64,000 nt of DNA from Pseudomonas sp. WN033 (lineage in GTDB: Bacteria; Pseudomonadota; Gammaproteobacteria; Pseudomonadales; Pseudomonadaceae). The notes under the pieces were generated by a model that saw only the letters and a list, made by a program, of their open reading frames with translations, searched no databases and was not told where the DNA came from. Location: the NCBI GenBank assembly GCA_002287035.1, contig NSKG01000004.1:310001-374000 (forward strand). The letters are read 5' to 3'. Shown in pieces: positions 30,057 through 38,152 of the stretch (position 1 is the first letter of the stretch; each line of letters begins with the position of its first letter). The position numbers were made by a program, and so were the translations under genes.

Positions 30057-31520
30057 TCAGAAGCTTTTTATCATTTCACGTTGGCGCGCCAGGTCTTCCT
30101 GGCGCGCCTTGATCCGTGAGCTCATCACGAAATTGTCTCCGGCCCGGCGCAGAGCCAGGTCCAACTGCTCTCCAGCCTGGTTGAGATCGCCTGCCAGCAT
30201 GAAATATTCGGCGCGGGCCATATGTACTCCGAGGATATCGCCGGCCAGACCGCGAATTTCGGCGGTCAGGTACCAGACGTCCGGGTCATCGCTGCGCTGC
30301 TGGGCCAGGCGGTCGATGCTGCGTTGCGCATCCTGATAACGTCGGGCCTTGAGCAGTGCTTCGATGCGGGCTTGCTGGAGCGGATAGCTGTTGGGATGGT
30401 TGCGGGACTGGGTGTCGATCAAGGCCAGCGCGCTATCAGTCCGGTTGCGCTGAATCTCCATGTCGATCTGTGCCAGTTGTACGGCGAGATTGTCGGCCTG
30501 ACTTTGCAGCAGCGGCGCCAGTGTCTGCTCGGCCTGATCCAGTTGTCCGCTGCGAGCCTGGGCCAGAGCCAGTCCGTAACGGGCAGCGGCGTGTTCGCCT
30601 TCGTGCTGCTCGAGCAGGGCGCGGAAGCGCTGGGCGGCCAGTCCGGGGCTTTGTTCGTAGAGCAGTTGTACTCGGGCGCGCATCATCTGGTAATGAATGC
30701 TGTCGCGCCGGCCATTGCTGGTGAGTTGCTCGGCCCGGTTGCGCGAGTCGGCAATACGTGACTGGTTGACCGGGTGAGTCAGCAAGAATTCTGGCGGGGT
30801 ACGATCGAAACGACTGAGTTGGGCCAAGCGCTCAAACATGTCAGGCATGGCGCGTGGGTCGTAGCCGGCCTGCTGCAGGTTCTGGATGCCGATGCGATCA
30901 GCTTCCTGTTCGTTTTGGCGAGAGAATCGCCGCTGCTCCTGAATTGCTGCTGCCTGAGTCGAGGCCAGGGCGGCAAAGCCGGCATCGCCACCGCCACTGG
31001 CGGCCAGTACCACGCTAGCAAGCATCGCTGTCATCAGCGGTATACGCATGCGCTGTTGCTGTTCCAGATTGCGGGCGAAATGGCGCTGCGACAAGTGCGC
31101 CAGTTCGTGGGCCATAACCGAGGCGAACTCGGCTTCGGTGTGGGCGTGCAAGAACAGTCCGCCATTGACTCCGACAACTCCGCCAGGGGCGGCAAAGGCA
31201 TTGAGCTGCGGGCTGTTGACGATTACAAAGGCCAGGCGCCGGTCGGTCAACTGACTGGTTTCGGCCAGTTGGTAGACATGGGTTTCGACATAGTCCTTGA
31301 GGAGCGGGTCGTCCAGGGTTGGCACGGCGCCGCGCAACATCGTCAGCCAGGCCCGACCCAGCTGGAACTCCTGGTCGCGGGACATGATCGAGGCACTGGT
31401 GTCACCCAGTGAGGGCAGGTTGAACTCGGCCTGTGCTACCAATGGGGTGCTCAGGCTGGCGAGTAAACTCAGGGTCAGAACCTTGAGGGCGCCAACAGGG
31501 ACTACTTTGCTGAAATACAT
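30057..31520 (-). CDS. bepA: Outer-membrane-assembly M48 metalloprotease BepA-like, with TPR repeats
   Basis: A 487-residue periplasmic protein with a signal peptide (cut near residue 31). An M48 zinc protease domain has HELAH at 138-142 and the third ligand in NEQEADRIGIQ. A C-terminal TPR array (about 300-470) contains repeats such as ARYGLALAQARSGQLDQAEQ. BepA degrades or helps assemble LptD and BAM-dependent barrels. The frame is open to 31697, but only the start at 31520 gives a signal peptide. It is divergent from the TusA-like gene. Confidence 0.92.
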   Translation of the reverse strand: MYFSKVVPVGALKVLTLSLLASLSTPLVAQAEFNLPSLGDTSASIMSRDQEFQLGRAWLTMLRGAVPTLDDPLLKDYVETHVYQLAETSQLTDRRLAFVIVNSPQLNAFAAPGGVVGVNGGLFLHAHTEAEFASVMAHELAHLSQRHFARNLEQQQRMRIPLMTAMLASVVLAASGGGDAGFAALASTQAAAIQEQRRFSRQNEQEADRIGIQNLQQAGYDPRAMPDMFERLAQLSRFDRTPPEFLLTHPVNQSRIADSRNRAEQLTSNGRRDSIHYQMMRARVQLLYEQSPGLAAQRFRALLEQHEGEHAAARYGLALAQARSGQLDQAEQTLAPLLQSQADNLAVQLAQIDMEIQRNRTDSALALIDTQSRNHPNSYPLQQARIEALLKARRYQDAQRSIDRLAQQRSDDPDVWYLTAEIRGLAGDILGVHMARAEYFMLAGDLNQAGEQLDLALRRAGDNFVMSSRIKARQEDLARQREMIKSF

Positions 31521-31573
31521 GATTACGATTCTAACCGTCCCATAGTGGTTGTCTGCTCTGTGCAGGGCAAGGC

Positions 31574-31579
31574 TATACT
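31574..31579 (+). promoter_or_regulatory. Candidate -10 element for the tusA-like gene
   Basis: TATACT lies 33 bases before the ATG in the 91-base divergent gap. TTGTCT at 31549-31554 could act as a -35, though the 19-base spacer is long. Confidence 0.35.
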
Positions 31580-31611
31580 GAGCGACCTCTCTGCTACAAC
31601 GGAGCCTGATC

Positions 31612-31860
31612 ATGGTTGTCGATTCAACGGCGCCCCACGCCGACCAAACGCTGGATGCCCGTGGGTTGTCCTGTCCGCTGCCTCTGCTCAAGGCCAAGCA
31701 GGCCTTGAATTCCCTGGCGTCAGGGCAGGTGCTGCATGTGTCGGCGACCGATGCCGGATCGCGGCGCGACTTTCAGCGTTTTGCTGAACTGTCAGGCCAT
31801 ACATTGCTACACGCCGATACATTGGACGGCGAATTCCATTATTGGTTGCGTAAATCCTGA
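31612..31860 (+). CDS. TusA-like sulfur-carrier protein (PA1006 type)
   Basis: A protein of 82 residues with the TusA/SirA/YeeD signature LDARGLSCPLPLLKAKQAL (about 14-32); the Cys at about 21 is the persulfide-carrying residue. A two-layer alpha/beta fold follows, ending in HYWLRKS. The P. aeruginosa orthologue at this locus, PA1006, is linked to molybdenum-cofactor activity and nitrate respiration, so the role here is likely sulfur transfer rather than tRNA thiolation only. It is followed 11 bases later by the second perM-like gene. Confidence 0.88.
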   Translation: MVVDSTAPHADQTLDARGLSCPLPLLKAKQALNSLASGQVLHVSATDAGSRRDFQRFAELSGHTLLHADTLDGEFHYWLRKS

Positions 31861-31871
31861 GATCAACCGGC

Positions 31872-32957
31872 ATGCTGAAAGTTTTCCAAGGTTGGGTGCA
31901 CCGTTATTTCTCCCAGGAAGAGGCTGTGGTCCTGGCCGTGGTGCTGGGGCTTGGCTTTAGTATCATCATTTTCTTTGGTGGGATGCTGGCACCGCTGTTG
32001 ACTGGTTTGGTGCTGGCTTATTTGCTGCAGGGGATGGTCATGCTGCTCAAGCGCTGGCACATGCCGCATTGGCTGGCGGTGTGGACGGTGTTTTTGCTGT
32101 TCCTCGGTGGGTTGGGTGCCCTGTTCGGTGTCGTGGTGCCACTGGTCTGGAAGCAGATGCTCAATCTGTTCAATGAGCTGCCGCGGATGTCCAACGAATG
32201 GCAGGATCAGTTGATGCACCTGCCGGAGCGTTATCCGGCGCTGGTGTCGGAAGAGCAGATCGTGCGCATGATCAATACTGCCAGTGGTGAGCTTGGGCAG
32301 TTGGGGCAGTGGGTGTTGTCTCAGTCATTGGCCAGTCTGCCAATGCTAGTGAATATCCTGGTCTATCTGGTGTTGGTGCCGATTCTGGTGTTCTTCTTTC
32401 TGATGGATAGCAGCAAGATTCGTGACTGGATGGTCAACTATCTGCCGCGTGAGCGCCGGCTAATGTCGGAAGTCTGGACCGAGATGAATCAGCAGATTGC
32501 CAACTACATTCGCGGCAAGGTGGTGGAGATCATCATTGTTGGTGCCGTGACCTATGTCTGCTTTGCCATCCTCAAGGTCAACTATGCGGCTCTTTTGGCC
32601 GTGGTGGTCGGTCTGTCGGTGCTGGTGCCTTATATTGGCGCGGCGGTGGCGACCATTCCGATTGCGTTGATCGGGCTGTTTCAGTGGGGGCTGGGCAACG
32701 AGTTCATGGTGCTGATGATCGTCTATGCGGTGATTCAGGCGCTGGATGGCAATGTGCTGGTGCCGGTGCTGTTCTCCGAGGCGGTCAACCTGCATCCGGT
32801 AGCGATCATTGCTGCGGTGCTGATCTTTGGTGGGTTATGGGGGTTCTGGGGGATTTTCTTCGCCATTCCGCTGGCCACTCTGTTCAAGGCGGTGCTTTAT
32901 GCCTGGCCCAAAGGGGTCGAGGCGGTCAGTGAGGGAGCACCACCTGAAGAAGAGTGA
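31872..32957 (+). CDS. AI-2E family transporter, PerM type (copy 2)
   Basis: A protein of 361 residues with about eight transmembrane helices. It carries the family C-terminal signature around YAVIQALDGNVLVPVLFSEAVNLHP and GLWGFWGIFFAIPLATLFKAV (quoted in part). It is paralogous to the protein at 5576-6688; both share the VPYLGF/VPYIGA loop. In P. aeruginosa the orthologue sits after PA1006. The substrate is unknown. The gene is convergent with bcp. Confidence 0.9.
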   Translation: MLKVFQGWVHRYFSQEEAVVLAVVLGLGFSIIIFFGGMLAPLLTGLVLAYLLQGMVMLLKRWHMPHWLAVWTVFLLFLGGLGALFGVVVPLVWKQMLNLFNELPRMSNEWQDQLMHLPERYPALVSEEQIVRMINTASGELGQLGQWVLSQSLASLPMLVNILVYLVLVPILVFFFLMDSSKIRDWMVNYLPRERRLMSEVWTEMNQQIANYIRGKVVEIIIVGAVTYVCFAILKVNYAALLAVVVGLSVLVPYIGAAVATIPIALIGLFQWGLGNEFMVLMIVYAVIQALDGNVLVPVLFSEAVNLHPVAIIAAVLIFGGLWGFWGIFFAIPLATLFKAVLYAWPKGVEAVSEGAPPEEE

Positions 32958-32993
32958 GGTGCTGGCCTGACATCCAGGCCAGCAGGTCTGTGG

Positions 32994-33458
32994 TCACAGA
33001 GAACGGGTGGCTTCCAGAACCTCAGCCACATGCCCGGGAACCTTGACCTTGCGCCACTCCTGGCGCAGCACGCCCTGAGCGTCTATCAGGAAGGTGCTGC
33101 GCTCAATGCCTTCGTATTGCTTGCCGTACATCTGCTTGAGTTTGATCACGTCGAACAGGCGGCACAGCTGCTCTTCAGGGTCGCTGATCAGTTCGAACGG
33201 AAAACTGTGCTTGGCGCGGAAGTTTTCGTGAGTACGCAGGCTGTCTTTGGATACCCCGAATATCACCGCCCCGGCCTTTTGAAACTCAGCATGCAGATCT
33301 CGAAAGTCCTGACCCTCGGTAGTGCAGCCGGGAGTGTTGTCCTTGGGGTAGAAGTAGATCACCACTTTCTTGCCGGCCAGGCTTGCCGGGCTGACTTCCT
33401 GTTGGCTGGTGGCTTGGGCGCTGAAGTCGGGAATCGGCTTGTCCAGAGTAATGCTCAT
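32994..33458 (-). CDS. bcp: Thioredoxin-dependent thiol peroxidase Bcp (PrxQ type)
   Basis: Bcp reduces peroxides through a peroxidatic Cys. The 154-residue chain has YFYPKDNTPGCTTEGQDFRD, with Cys45 in the catalytic PxxxTxxC context. The E. coli resolving Cys (position 50) is replaced by Gln, so this is a member without the adjacent Cys; the remaining Cys near 98 (EEQLCRLF) might serve. It is co-oriented with gcvR, 14 bases downstream of its stop, as in E. coli gcvR-bcp. Confidence 0.95.
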   Translation of the reverse strand: MSITLDKPIPDFSAQATSQQEVSPASLAGKKVVIYFYPKDNTPGCTTEGQDFRDLHAEFQKAGAVIFGVSKDSLRTHENFRAKHSFPFELISDPEEQLCRLFDVIKLKQMYGKQYEGIERSTFLIDAQGVLRQEWRKVKVPGHVAEVLEATRSL

Positions 33459-33472
33459 CAGTGTGCTGCCTC

Positions 33473-34030
33473 TTAGTGAAGGGGACGCCAGGGTTCGATC
33501 ACGGCATCGAGGTTGAGTTCATCACAGAAATCGAGGAACTGTTCGCGCAGCCAGCTCAACTGGGTCTTGGCCGGAATGGCGATGGTCAGGGTCAGATTGA
33601 GCATCGCGGTGCCGGTATGCTGGGCCTGATAGGTGAAGCTGTAAAACTCTTCGATGTCGATGCCGAGCTGCTGGAAGAAGGCGCAGAGTTCGCCGATCAG
33701 CTCCGGGCGCTGGGCGGCGGTAACGAATACGTTGTAGGGCAGGGCCTGAGGGCGCTCGACCAAGCTTTGGCTGCGGCTCATGGAGACCGTGAAGTGCTCG
33801 CGCTTGGCCAGTGGCGGCAGCAGACTTTCGAGCCGGGCCAGGGCGTCCCAGTTACCGCTGACCTGCAGTAGCAGAGCGGTGGTGGTGCCATGGCGGCTCA
33901 TGCGGCTGCTGACAATCAGGCAGCGCTGCTCCAGGCACAGCCGGGTCAGGAGGCTAGCCAGGACCGTGGTCTGCTGGCCCATGGCGTTGATGACCAGGTA
34001 CTGTTCCCGTTGGCTGGGCGGTGTTGACAT
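33473..34030 (-). CDS. gcvR: Glycine cleavage system transcriptional repressor-like ACT protein
   Basis: A protein of 185 residues made of two ACT domains (about 12-85 and 95-175). LVINAMGQQTTVLASLLTRL and NVFVTAAQRPELIGELCAFF show the beta-alpha-beta starts. In E. coli GcvR binds glycine and holds the activator GcvA in a repressing state; no gcvA is nearby. Gene order gcvR-bcp, divergent from dapA, is conserved with E. coli. The frame is open to 34201, but only the start at 34030, with GAGGA upstream, matches the family. Confidence 0.88.
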   Translation of the reverse strand: MSTPPSQREQYLVINAMGQQTTVLASLLTRLCLEQRCLIVSSRMSRHGTTTALLLQVSGNWDALARLESLLPPLAKREHFTVSMSRSQSLVERPQALPYNVFVTAAQRPELIGELCAFFQQLGIDIEEFYSFTYQAQHTGTAMLNLTLTIAIPAKTQLSWLREQFLDFCDELNLDAVIEPWRPLH

Positions 34031-34221
34031 GCGGTTCCTCGAACGGATGATCGCAACCTGAGGCTGCGTTGGGTTTAATGCGCTATTGTCCCCGTCCCCG
34101 ATGCTGGGTTCAACCATCGGATGAATCGCCCGCCCAGGGGCGCTTTGCCGTTGTCGGCACCTTGTGCTGGATGGATGGCGAAAGTACCATTGCCTATTCA
34201 CGATTTAAGCGGAGCAGTTGC

Positions 34222-35097
34222 ATGATCTCAGGCAGCCTTGTGGCGCTGGTTACCCCCATGGATTCGCGTGGTGAATTGGATTGGCAGGCCCTGGAGCGGC
34301 TGATCGATTTTCATCTCGACCAAGGGACCGACGGTATCGTTGCGGTGGGTACCACCGGCGAGTCGGCCACCCTGGACATGGACGAGCACAAGGAAGCCAT
34401 TCGGCGGGTGGTGAATCAGGTTGCCGGGCGAGTTCCGGTAATTGCCGGCACTGGAGCCAATTCTACCCGTGAAGCGGTTGAGCTGACCGAGGCGGCGCGT
34501 AGCGTCGGTGCCGATGCCTGCCTGTTGGTGACTCCCTACTACAATAAGCCGACCCAGGAAGGTTTGTACCAGCACCATCGCTTCATTGCCGAGGCTGTGG
34601 CTATTCCGCAGATTCTGTATAACGTGCCGGGGCGCACGGCCTGTGACATGTTGCCGGAAACCGTCGAACGTCTGGCCGATGTGCCGAATATCGTTGGCAT
34701 CAAGGAAGCTACCGGTGACCTCCAGCGGGCCAGGGAACTGATTGACCGGGTCGGCCAGCGTATTGCGGTCTACTCGGGAGATGACGCCACCGCCGTCGAA
34801 CTGATGCTGATGGGTGGCAAGGGTAATATTTCCGTGACAGCTAACGTCGCACCGAAGGCCATGCATGACCTGTGCATGGCTGCTCTGGCTGGCGATGCCG
34901 ATAGCGCACGGCAAATCAATGACAGCCTGATGCCTTTGCATAAGGCTCTGTTTATCGAGTCCAACCCGATCCCGGTCAAATGGGCCTTGCATGAAATGGG
35001 ACTGATCGGCGATGGCCTGCGTTTGCCGTTGACGCCGCTGAGTGCTCGCTGCCATGAACCGGTACGCGAGGCCATGCGCCAGTGCGGCCTGCTGTAA
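34222..35097 (+). CDS. dapA: 4-hydroxy-tetrahydrodipicolinate synthase
   Basis: DapA condenses pyruvate with aspartate semialdehyde, the first step of the lysine/diaminopimelate branch. The 291-residue TIM barrel has Thr44-Thr45 (AVGTTGES), Tyr133 and Arg138 ([10 protein letters not shown]) and the Schiff-base Lys161 ([10 protein letters not shown]), all at E. coli positions. ATG 34222 follows GGAG by seven bases; the in-frame extension to 34069 is not supported. bamC follows after 34 bases, as in E. coli. Confidence 0.97.
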   Translation: MISGSLVALVTPMDSRGELDWQALERLIDFHLDQGTDGIVAVGTTGESATLDMDEHKEAIRRVVNQVAGRVPVIAGTGANSTREAVELTEAARSVGADACLLVTPYYNKPTQEGLYQHHRFIAEAVAIPQILYNVPGRTACDMLPETVERLADVPNIVGIKEATGDLQRARELIDRVGQRIAVYSGDDATAVELMLMGGKGNISVTANVAPKAMHDLCMAALAGDADSARQINDSLMPLHKALFIESNPIPVKWALHEMGLIGDGLRLPLTPLSARCHEPVREAMRQCGLL

Positions 35098-35131
35098 TAC
35101 GGGATTAATGATGTCGACCAAGGAACTCTCT

Positions 35132-36241
35132 ATGAAGCCTGTGCTGGGTGCACTGACGCTGGTAACGCTGGGCAGCCTGAGCGGCTGTGGTTATTTTTTC
35201 GGTGAAGACGGTTATTTCCGTGACCGTGGTGGCGATTACCAGGCGGCGGTGATCGAGCCGCGCATGACTGTCCCCGCCGGGGTTGAGAGCAAACCCATTG
35301 GCGATCTGTTGCCGGTACCCGGCCGGGTTGAGCCTGGTCCGGGAGGCAAGTTCCAGACTCCACGTCCCCAGGCTCTGATGGTTACGGCTGATACGTCGGA
35401 CTTCTCCCTGCAGCAAAATGGCCCTAATCGCTGGTTGCTGGCTCAGCGTACGCCGGTCGAGGCCTGGCCATTGGTGCGCCAGTTCTTCAGTGATTATCAG
35501 GTGCCGTTGAGCAGCGAAAACCCTCGTATGGGAGAGCTGGAAACATCGGGTCTGGTGTTCGATCAGCAGGCTGACAACCCGCTGGTGCGGCGCCTGGTGC
35601 CGGCAGTGGGGCCGAACCGCCGGACCGATGGTCAAGAGCAGCGTTTCCGTTTGCGCATTGAGCCGGGCGTACAGTCGGGCACCAGTGAGATTCAGGTTGT
35701 GCACACCAGTCGCAGCCAGGGCAGCACCTTGAGCAGTTGGCCTGAACGCTCGGATAACCCCAACCTTGAGCGGGCCCTGCTGGCCGAGCTGGAAAGCTAT
35801 CTGAGCCAGTCGGCCGACAGCGACTCGGCTTCCCTGGTAGCCGCTCAGGGCATGGGCCAGAGTGATCGGGTGACCCTGGAGCAGGATGGTGCCGGCAACC
35901 CGGTGCTGAACATGCAGACCGACTTTAACCGGGCCTGGGCTGCTGTGGGTGAAGCACTCAATCGGGCCGACGTACTGGTCAGCGATATCAACCGCAGTGC
36001 CGGCGTCTACTATGTCGACCTCGAGCAGCGCGCCAGCCAGCAGCAACGCAAGCGCGGCTTTTTTGCCCGTATGTTCGGTCGCGACAAGCCGCAGGAAAGC
36101 GCCAGTGAAGAGCGGATTCAGGTGCGTCTGACCCCGGTGGCCAACCGTGTTCAGGTGACCGTTGAAAAGAGCATTGACACCGCTGCAGATGCAGTTGAGG
36201 CCCGTCAACTGCTTGAGCGGATTCGCAACAACCTGACGTGA
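35132..36241 (+). CDS. bamC: Outer membrane protein assembly factor BamC
   Basis: BamC is a lipoprotein of the BAM complex that inserts outer-membrane barrels. The 369-residue protein has a lipoprotein signal MKPVLGALTLVTLGSLSGC. An unstructured N-terminal stretch follows, then two helix-grip domains (about 90-190 and 265-365) with RWLLAQRTPVEAWPLVRQFF and NRADVLVSDINRSAGVYYVD. ATG 35132 is chosen because AAGGA sits seven bases upstream and the lipobox distance is right; MMSTKELS at 35108/35111 is the alternative. It lies in the dapA-bamC-MBL-purC series. Confidence 0.92.
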   Translation: MKPVLGALTLVTLGSLSGCGYFFGEDGYFRDRGGDYQAAVIEPRMTVPAGVESKPIGDLLPVPGRVEPGPGGKFQTPRPQALMVTADTSDFSLQQNGPNRWLLAQRTPVEAWPLVRQFFSDYQVPLSSENPRMGELETSGLVFDQQADNPLVRRLVPAVGPNRRTDGQEQRFRLRIEPGVQSGTSEIQVVHTSRSQGSTLSSWPERSDNPNLERALLAELESYLSQSADSDSASLVAAQGMGQSDRVTLEQDGAGNPVLNMQTDFNRAWAAVGEALNRADVLVSDINRSAGVYYVDLEQRASQQQRKRGFFARMFGRDKPQESASEERIQVRLTPVANRVQVTVEKSIDTAADAVEARQLLERIRNNLT

Positions 36242-36257
36242 GGTTGGGAGGCTTGGG

Positions 36258-37055
36258 GTGCGTTATTGTTCACTGGGTAGTGGCAGTCGTGGCAATGCCA
36301 CCCTGGTCGAGCAGGGCAACACCCGGCTGCTGATCGATTGCGGCTTCAGTCTGCGCAGCACCGAGCAGCGGTTGGCGGCCGCCGGGCTCAGCCCCCGGCA
36401 ACTTACCGCGATTCTGGTAACCCACGAACACAGTGATCATATTCAGGGCGTTGAGCGGCTGGCTCGACGCTATGGGTTGCCAGTGTTCATGACCGCTGGT
36501 ACGGCAAGGGCACTGGATGTTGGCAGCCTGGCCGTTGAGCGCATTGCCCTGGACCGTGACCTTGAGATTGGCGAGTTGCGCATTACCCCGGTTGCAGTGC
36601 CTCATGATGCGCGTGAACCCTGTCAGTTTGTTTTCGACAACGGCCAGGTACGACTCGGGGTACTCAGCGATACCGGCATCATTACGCCCTGGATTACCGA
36701 GTGCTACAGTGGGGTTGATGCGCTGTTTCTGGAAGCCAACTACGACCCGCAGATGCTCGCCGCCGGACCTTACCCGCCGAGCTTGAAAGCTCGGGTAGGT
36801 GGTGACCTTGGGCATTTGAGTAACCAGCAGGCCGCCGGCCTGCTGGAGAGTATTGACCGGAGTGCGCTACGGCATGTGGCCGTTGCGCATATCAGCGAGA
36901 AAAATAACCGCCCGGAACTGGCCCTTGGTGAATTGTCCCGGGTGCTGGCGGGCTGGCAGGGGCAGTTGCTACTGGCCATGCAGGATCAGGGGCTGCCTTG
37001 GCAGGACCTTAGTCAACTTAATCATCACCATTTTGCGGACAGCGGGAGCCGGTAA
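36258..37055 (+). CDS. Metallo-beta-lactamase-fold hydrolase (YycJ-like)
   Basis: The protein has 265 residues with the MBL zinc motif THEHSDH (His56, His58, Asp60, His61) after ITAxLVTHEH. A second metal region lies in [10 protein letters not shown], with [14 protein letters not shown] and VAHISEKNN near residues 170-215. It resembles YycJ/WalJ-type phosphodiesterases or nucleases, but the substrate is unknown. The start is GTG 36258 with GGGAGG seven bases upstream. The last base overlaps the purC start (TAATG), so it is coupled to purC. Confidence 0.88.
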   Translation: MRYCSLGSGSRGNATLVEQGNTRLLIDCGFSLRSTEQRLAAAGLSPRQLTAILVTHEHSDHIQGVERLARRYGLPVFMTAGTARALDVGSLAVERIALDRDLEIGELRITPVAVPHDAREPCQFVFDNGQVRLGVLSDTGIITPWITECYSGVDALFLEANYDPQMLAAGPYPPSLKARVGGDLGHLSNQQAAGLLESIDRSALRHVAVAHISEKNNRPELALGELSRVLAGWQGQLLLAMQDQGLPWQDLSQLNHHHFADSGSR

Positions 37056-37768
37056 TGGAAAAACGCAATGAACTGTATCGCGGCAAGGCCAAATCGGTTT
37101 TTACCACCGATGATCCGGATCGTCTGATCCTGCTGTTCCGCAATGACACCTCGGCTTTCGACGGCAAGAAGATCGAACAGCTAGAGCGCAAGGGTATGGT
37201 CAACAACCGCTTCAATGCCTTCATCATGCAGAAGCTGGAAGAGGCCGGTGTCCCCACTCAGTTCGATCGACTGATCTCCGATACCGAATGCCTGGTCAAG
37301 AAGCTCGACATGATTCCGGTCGAGTGTGTGGTACGCAATTTCGCCGCCGGCAGCCTGGTCAAACGGCTGGGCGTTGAGGAAGGCATGGCGCTGACGCCGC
37401 CGACCTTCGAGCTGTTCCTCAAGGACGACGCCAAGGGTGATCCTTTCATCAATGCTTCCCACGTCTTCGCCTTTGGCTGGGCGACTCCCGAGCAACTGGC
37501 GCGTATGGAAGAGTTGACCCGCAAGGTCAATGAGGTGCTGAACAAACTGTTTGATGACGCCGGCCTGCTGCTGGTTGATTTCAAGCTGGAGTTTGGCCTG
37601 TTCCACGGCGAGATCGTTCTGGGTGACGAGTTCAGTCCGGATGGCTGCCGTCTGTGGGACAAGGAAACTCGCAAGAAGATGGACAAGGATCGCTTCCGCC
37701 AGGGACTGGGCGGCGTCATCGAGGCCTACGAGGAAGTGGCTCAGCGTTTGGGTGTGCCACTGGCTTGA
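37055..37768 (+). CDS. purC: SAICAR synthase PurC
   Basis: PurC joins CAIR and aspartate with ATP to form SAICAR, step eight of purine synthesis. The 237-residue protein opens with [17 protein letters not shown] and has the conserved [22 protein letters not shown]-like [12 protein letters not shown], and LVDFKLEFG, plus [12 protein letters not shown]. It is translationally coupled to the upstream MBL gene. The tRNA-Ser gene with its own promoter follows. Confidence 0.97.
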   Translation: MEKRNELYRGKAKSVFTTDDPDRLILLFRNDTSAFDGKKIEQLERKGMVNNRFNAFIMQKLEEAGVPTQFDRLISDTECLVKKLDMIPVECVVRNFAAGSLVKRLGVEEGMALTPPTFELFLKDDAKGDPFINASHVFAFGWATPEQLARMEELTRKVNEVLNKLFDDAGLLLVDFKLEFGLFHGEIVLGDEFSPDGCRLWDKETRKKMDKDRFRQGLGGVIEAYEEVAQRLGVPLA

Positions 37769-37774
37769 TCGGGC

Positions 37775-37804
37775 TTCGCAGATGCCGGCAAAGCTGGTAT
37801 GATG
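37775..37804 (+). promoter_or_regulatory. Promoter of tRNA-Ser
   Basis: TTCGCA (37775-37780), an 18-base spacer and TATGAT (37799-37804) are followed by a GCGCGCC discriminator, just before the tRNA. Confidence 0.5.
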
Positions 37805-37814
37805 CGCGCCACTT

Positions 37815-37904
37815 GGAGAGGTGCCGGAGTGGCCGAACGGGACGGATTCGAAATCCGTTGTACGGGTAACCGTACCTAGGGTTCAAATCCCTATCTCTCC
37901 GCCA
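37815..37904 (+). tRNA. tRNA-Ser (anticodon CGA)
   Basis: A 90-base class II tRNA with a long variable arm. The acceptor stem pairs GGAGAG with CTCTCC; the anticodon stem ACGGA/TCCGT encloses loop TTCGAAA with anticodon CGA at 37849-37851. The variable arm is TACGGGTAACCGTA, the T arm holds GGTTCAAATCC, and GCCA is encoded. Confidence 0.97.
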
Positions 37905-37910
37905 AATCAA

Positions 37911-37943
37911 GAAAAAGGGCCCGGCATTAGCCGGGCCTTTTTT
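37911..37943 (+). terminator. Intrinsic terminator after tRNA-Ser
   Basis: GGCCCGGC, an ATTA loop and GCCGGGCC form an 8-bp stem followed by six T. An A-run precedes the stem, so it may work on both strands. It closes the core block before the phosphatase gene. Confidence 0.92.
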
Positions 37944-38152
37944 GTCTCGAAACAACCTGCATTTCAGTCTGCGCAACGCGTCATTCTTGTTGGCGAAATG
38001 CTATTAAAATCATTGGGTTGAATTCATATTTCTGTAGTTTGAATGTCACTCAAAATCAGCGAAATCTTCATCGGCGTTTGTTCGTTCTGTCATCTGTGAT
38101 TCCCATCCTAGGCGGGTCCTGAAAACCCACAAGCCTGATGAGGAAACAACGG

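Noticed and set aside
38044..38093. Possible PhoB boxes upstream of phoX (CTGTCAT at 38087-38093; TGTCACT at 38044-38050)
   Set aside because: Each is a single half-site; the expected second repeat at 11-base spacing is missing. A scored PhoB matrix scan would decide.
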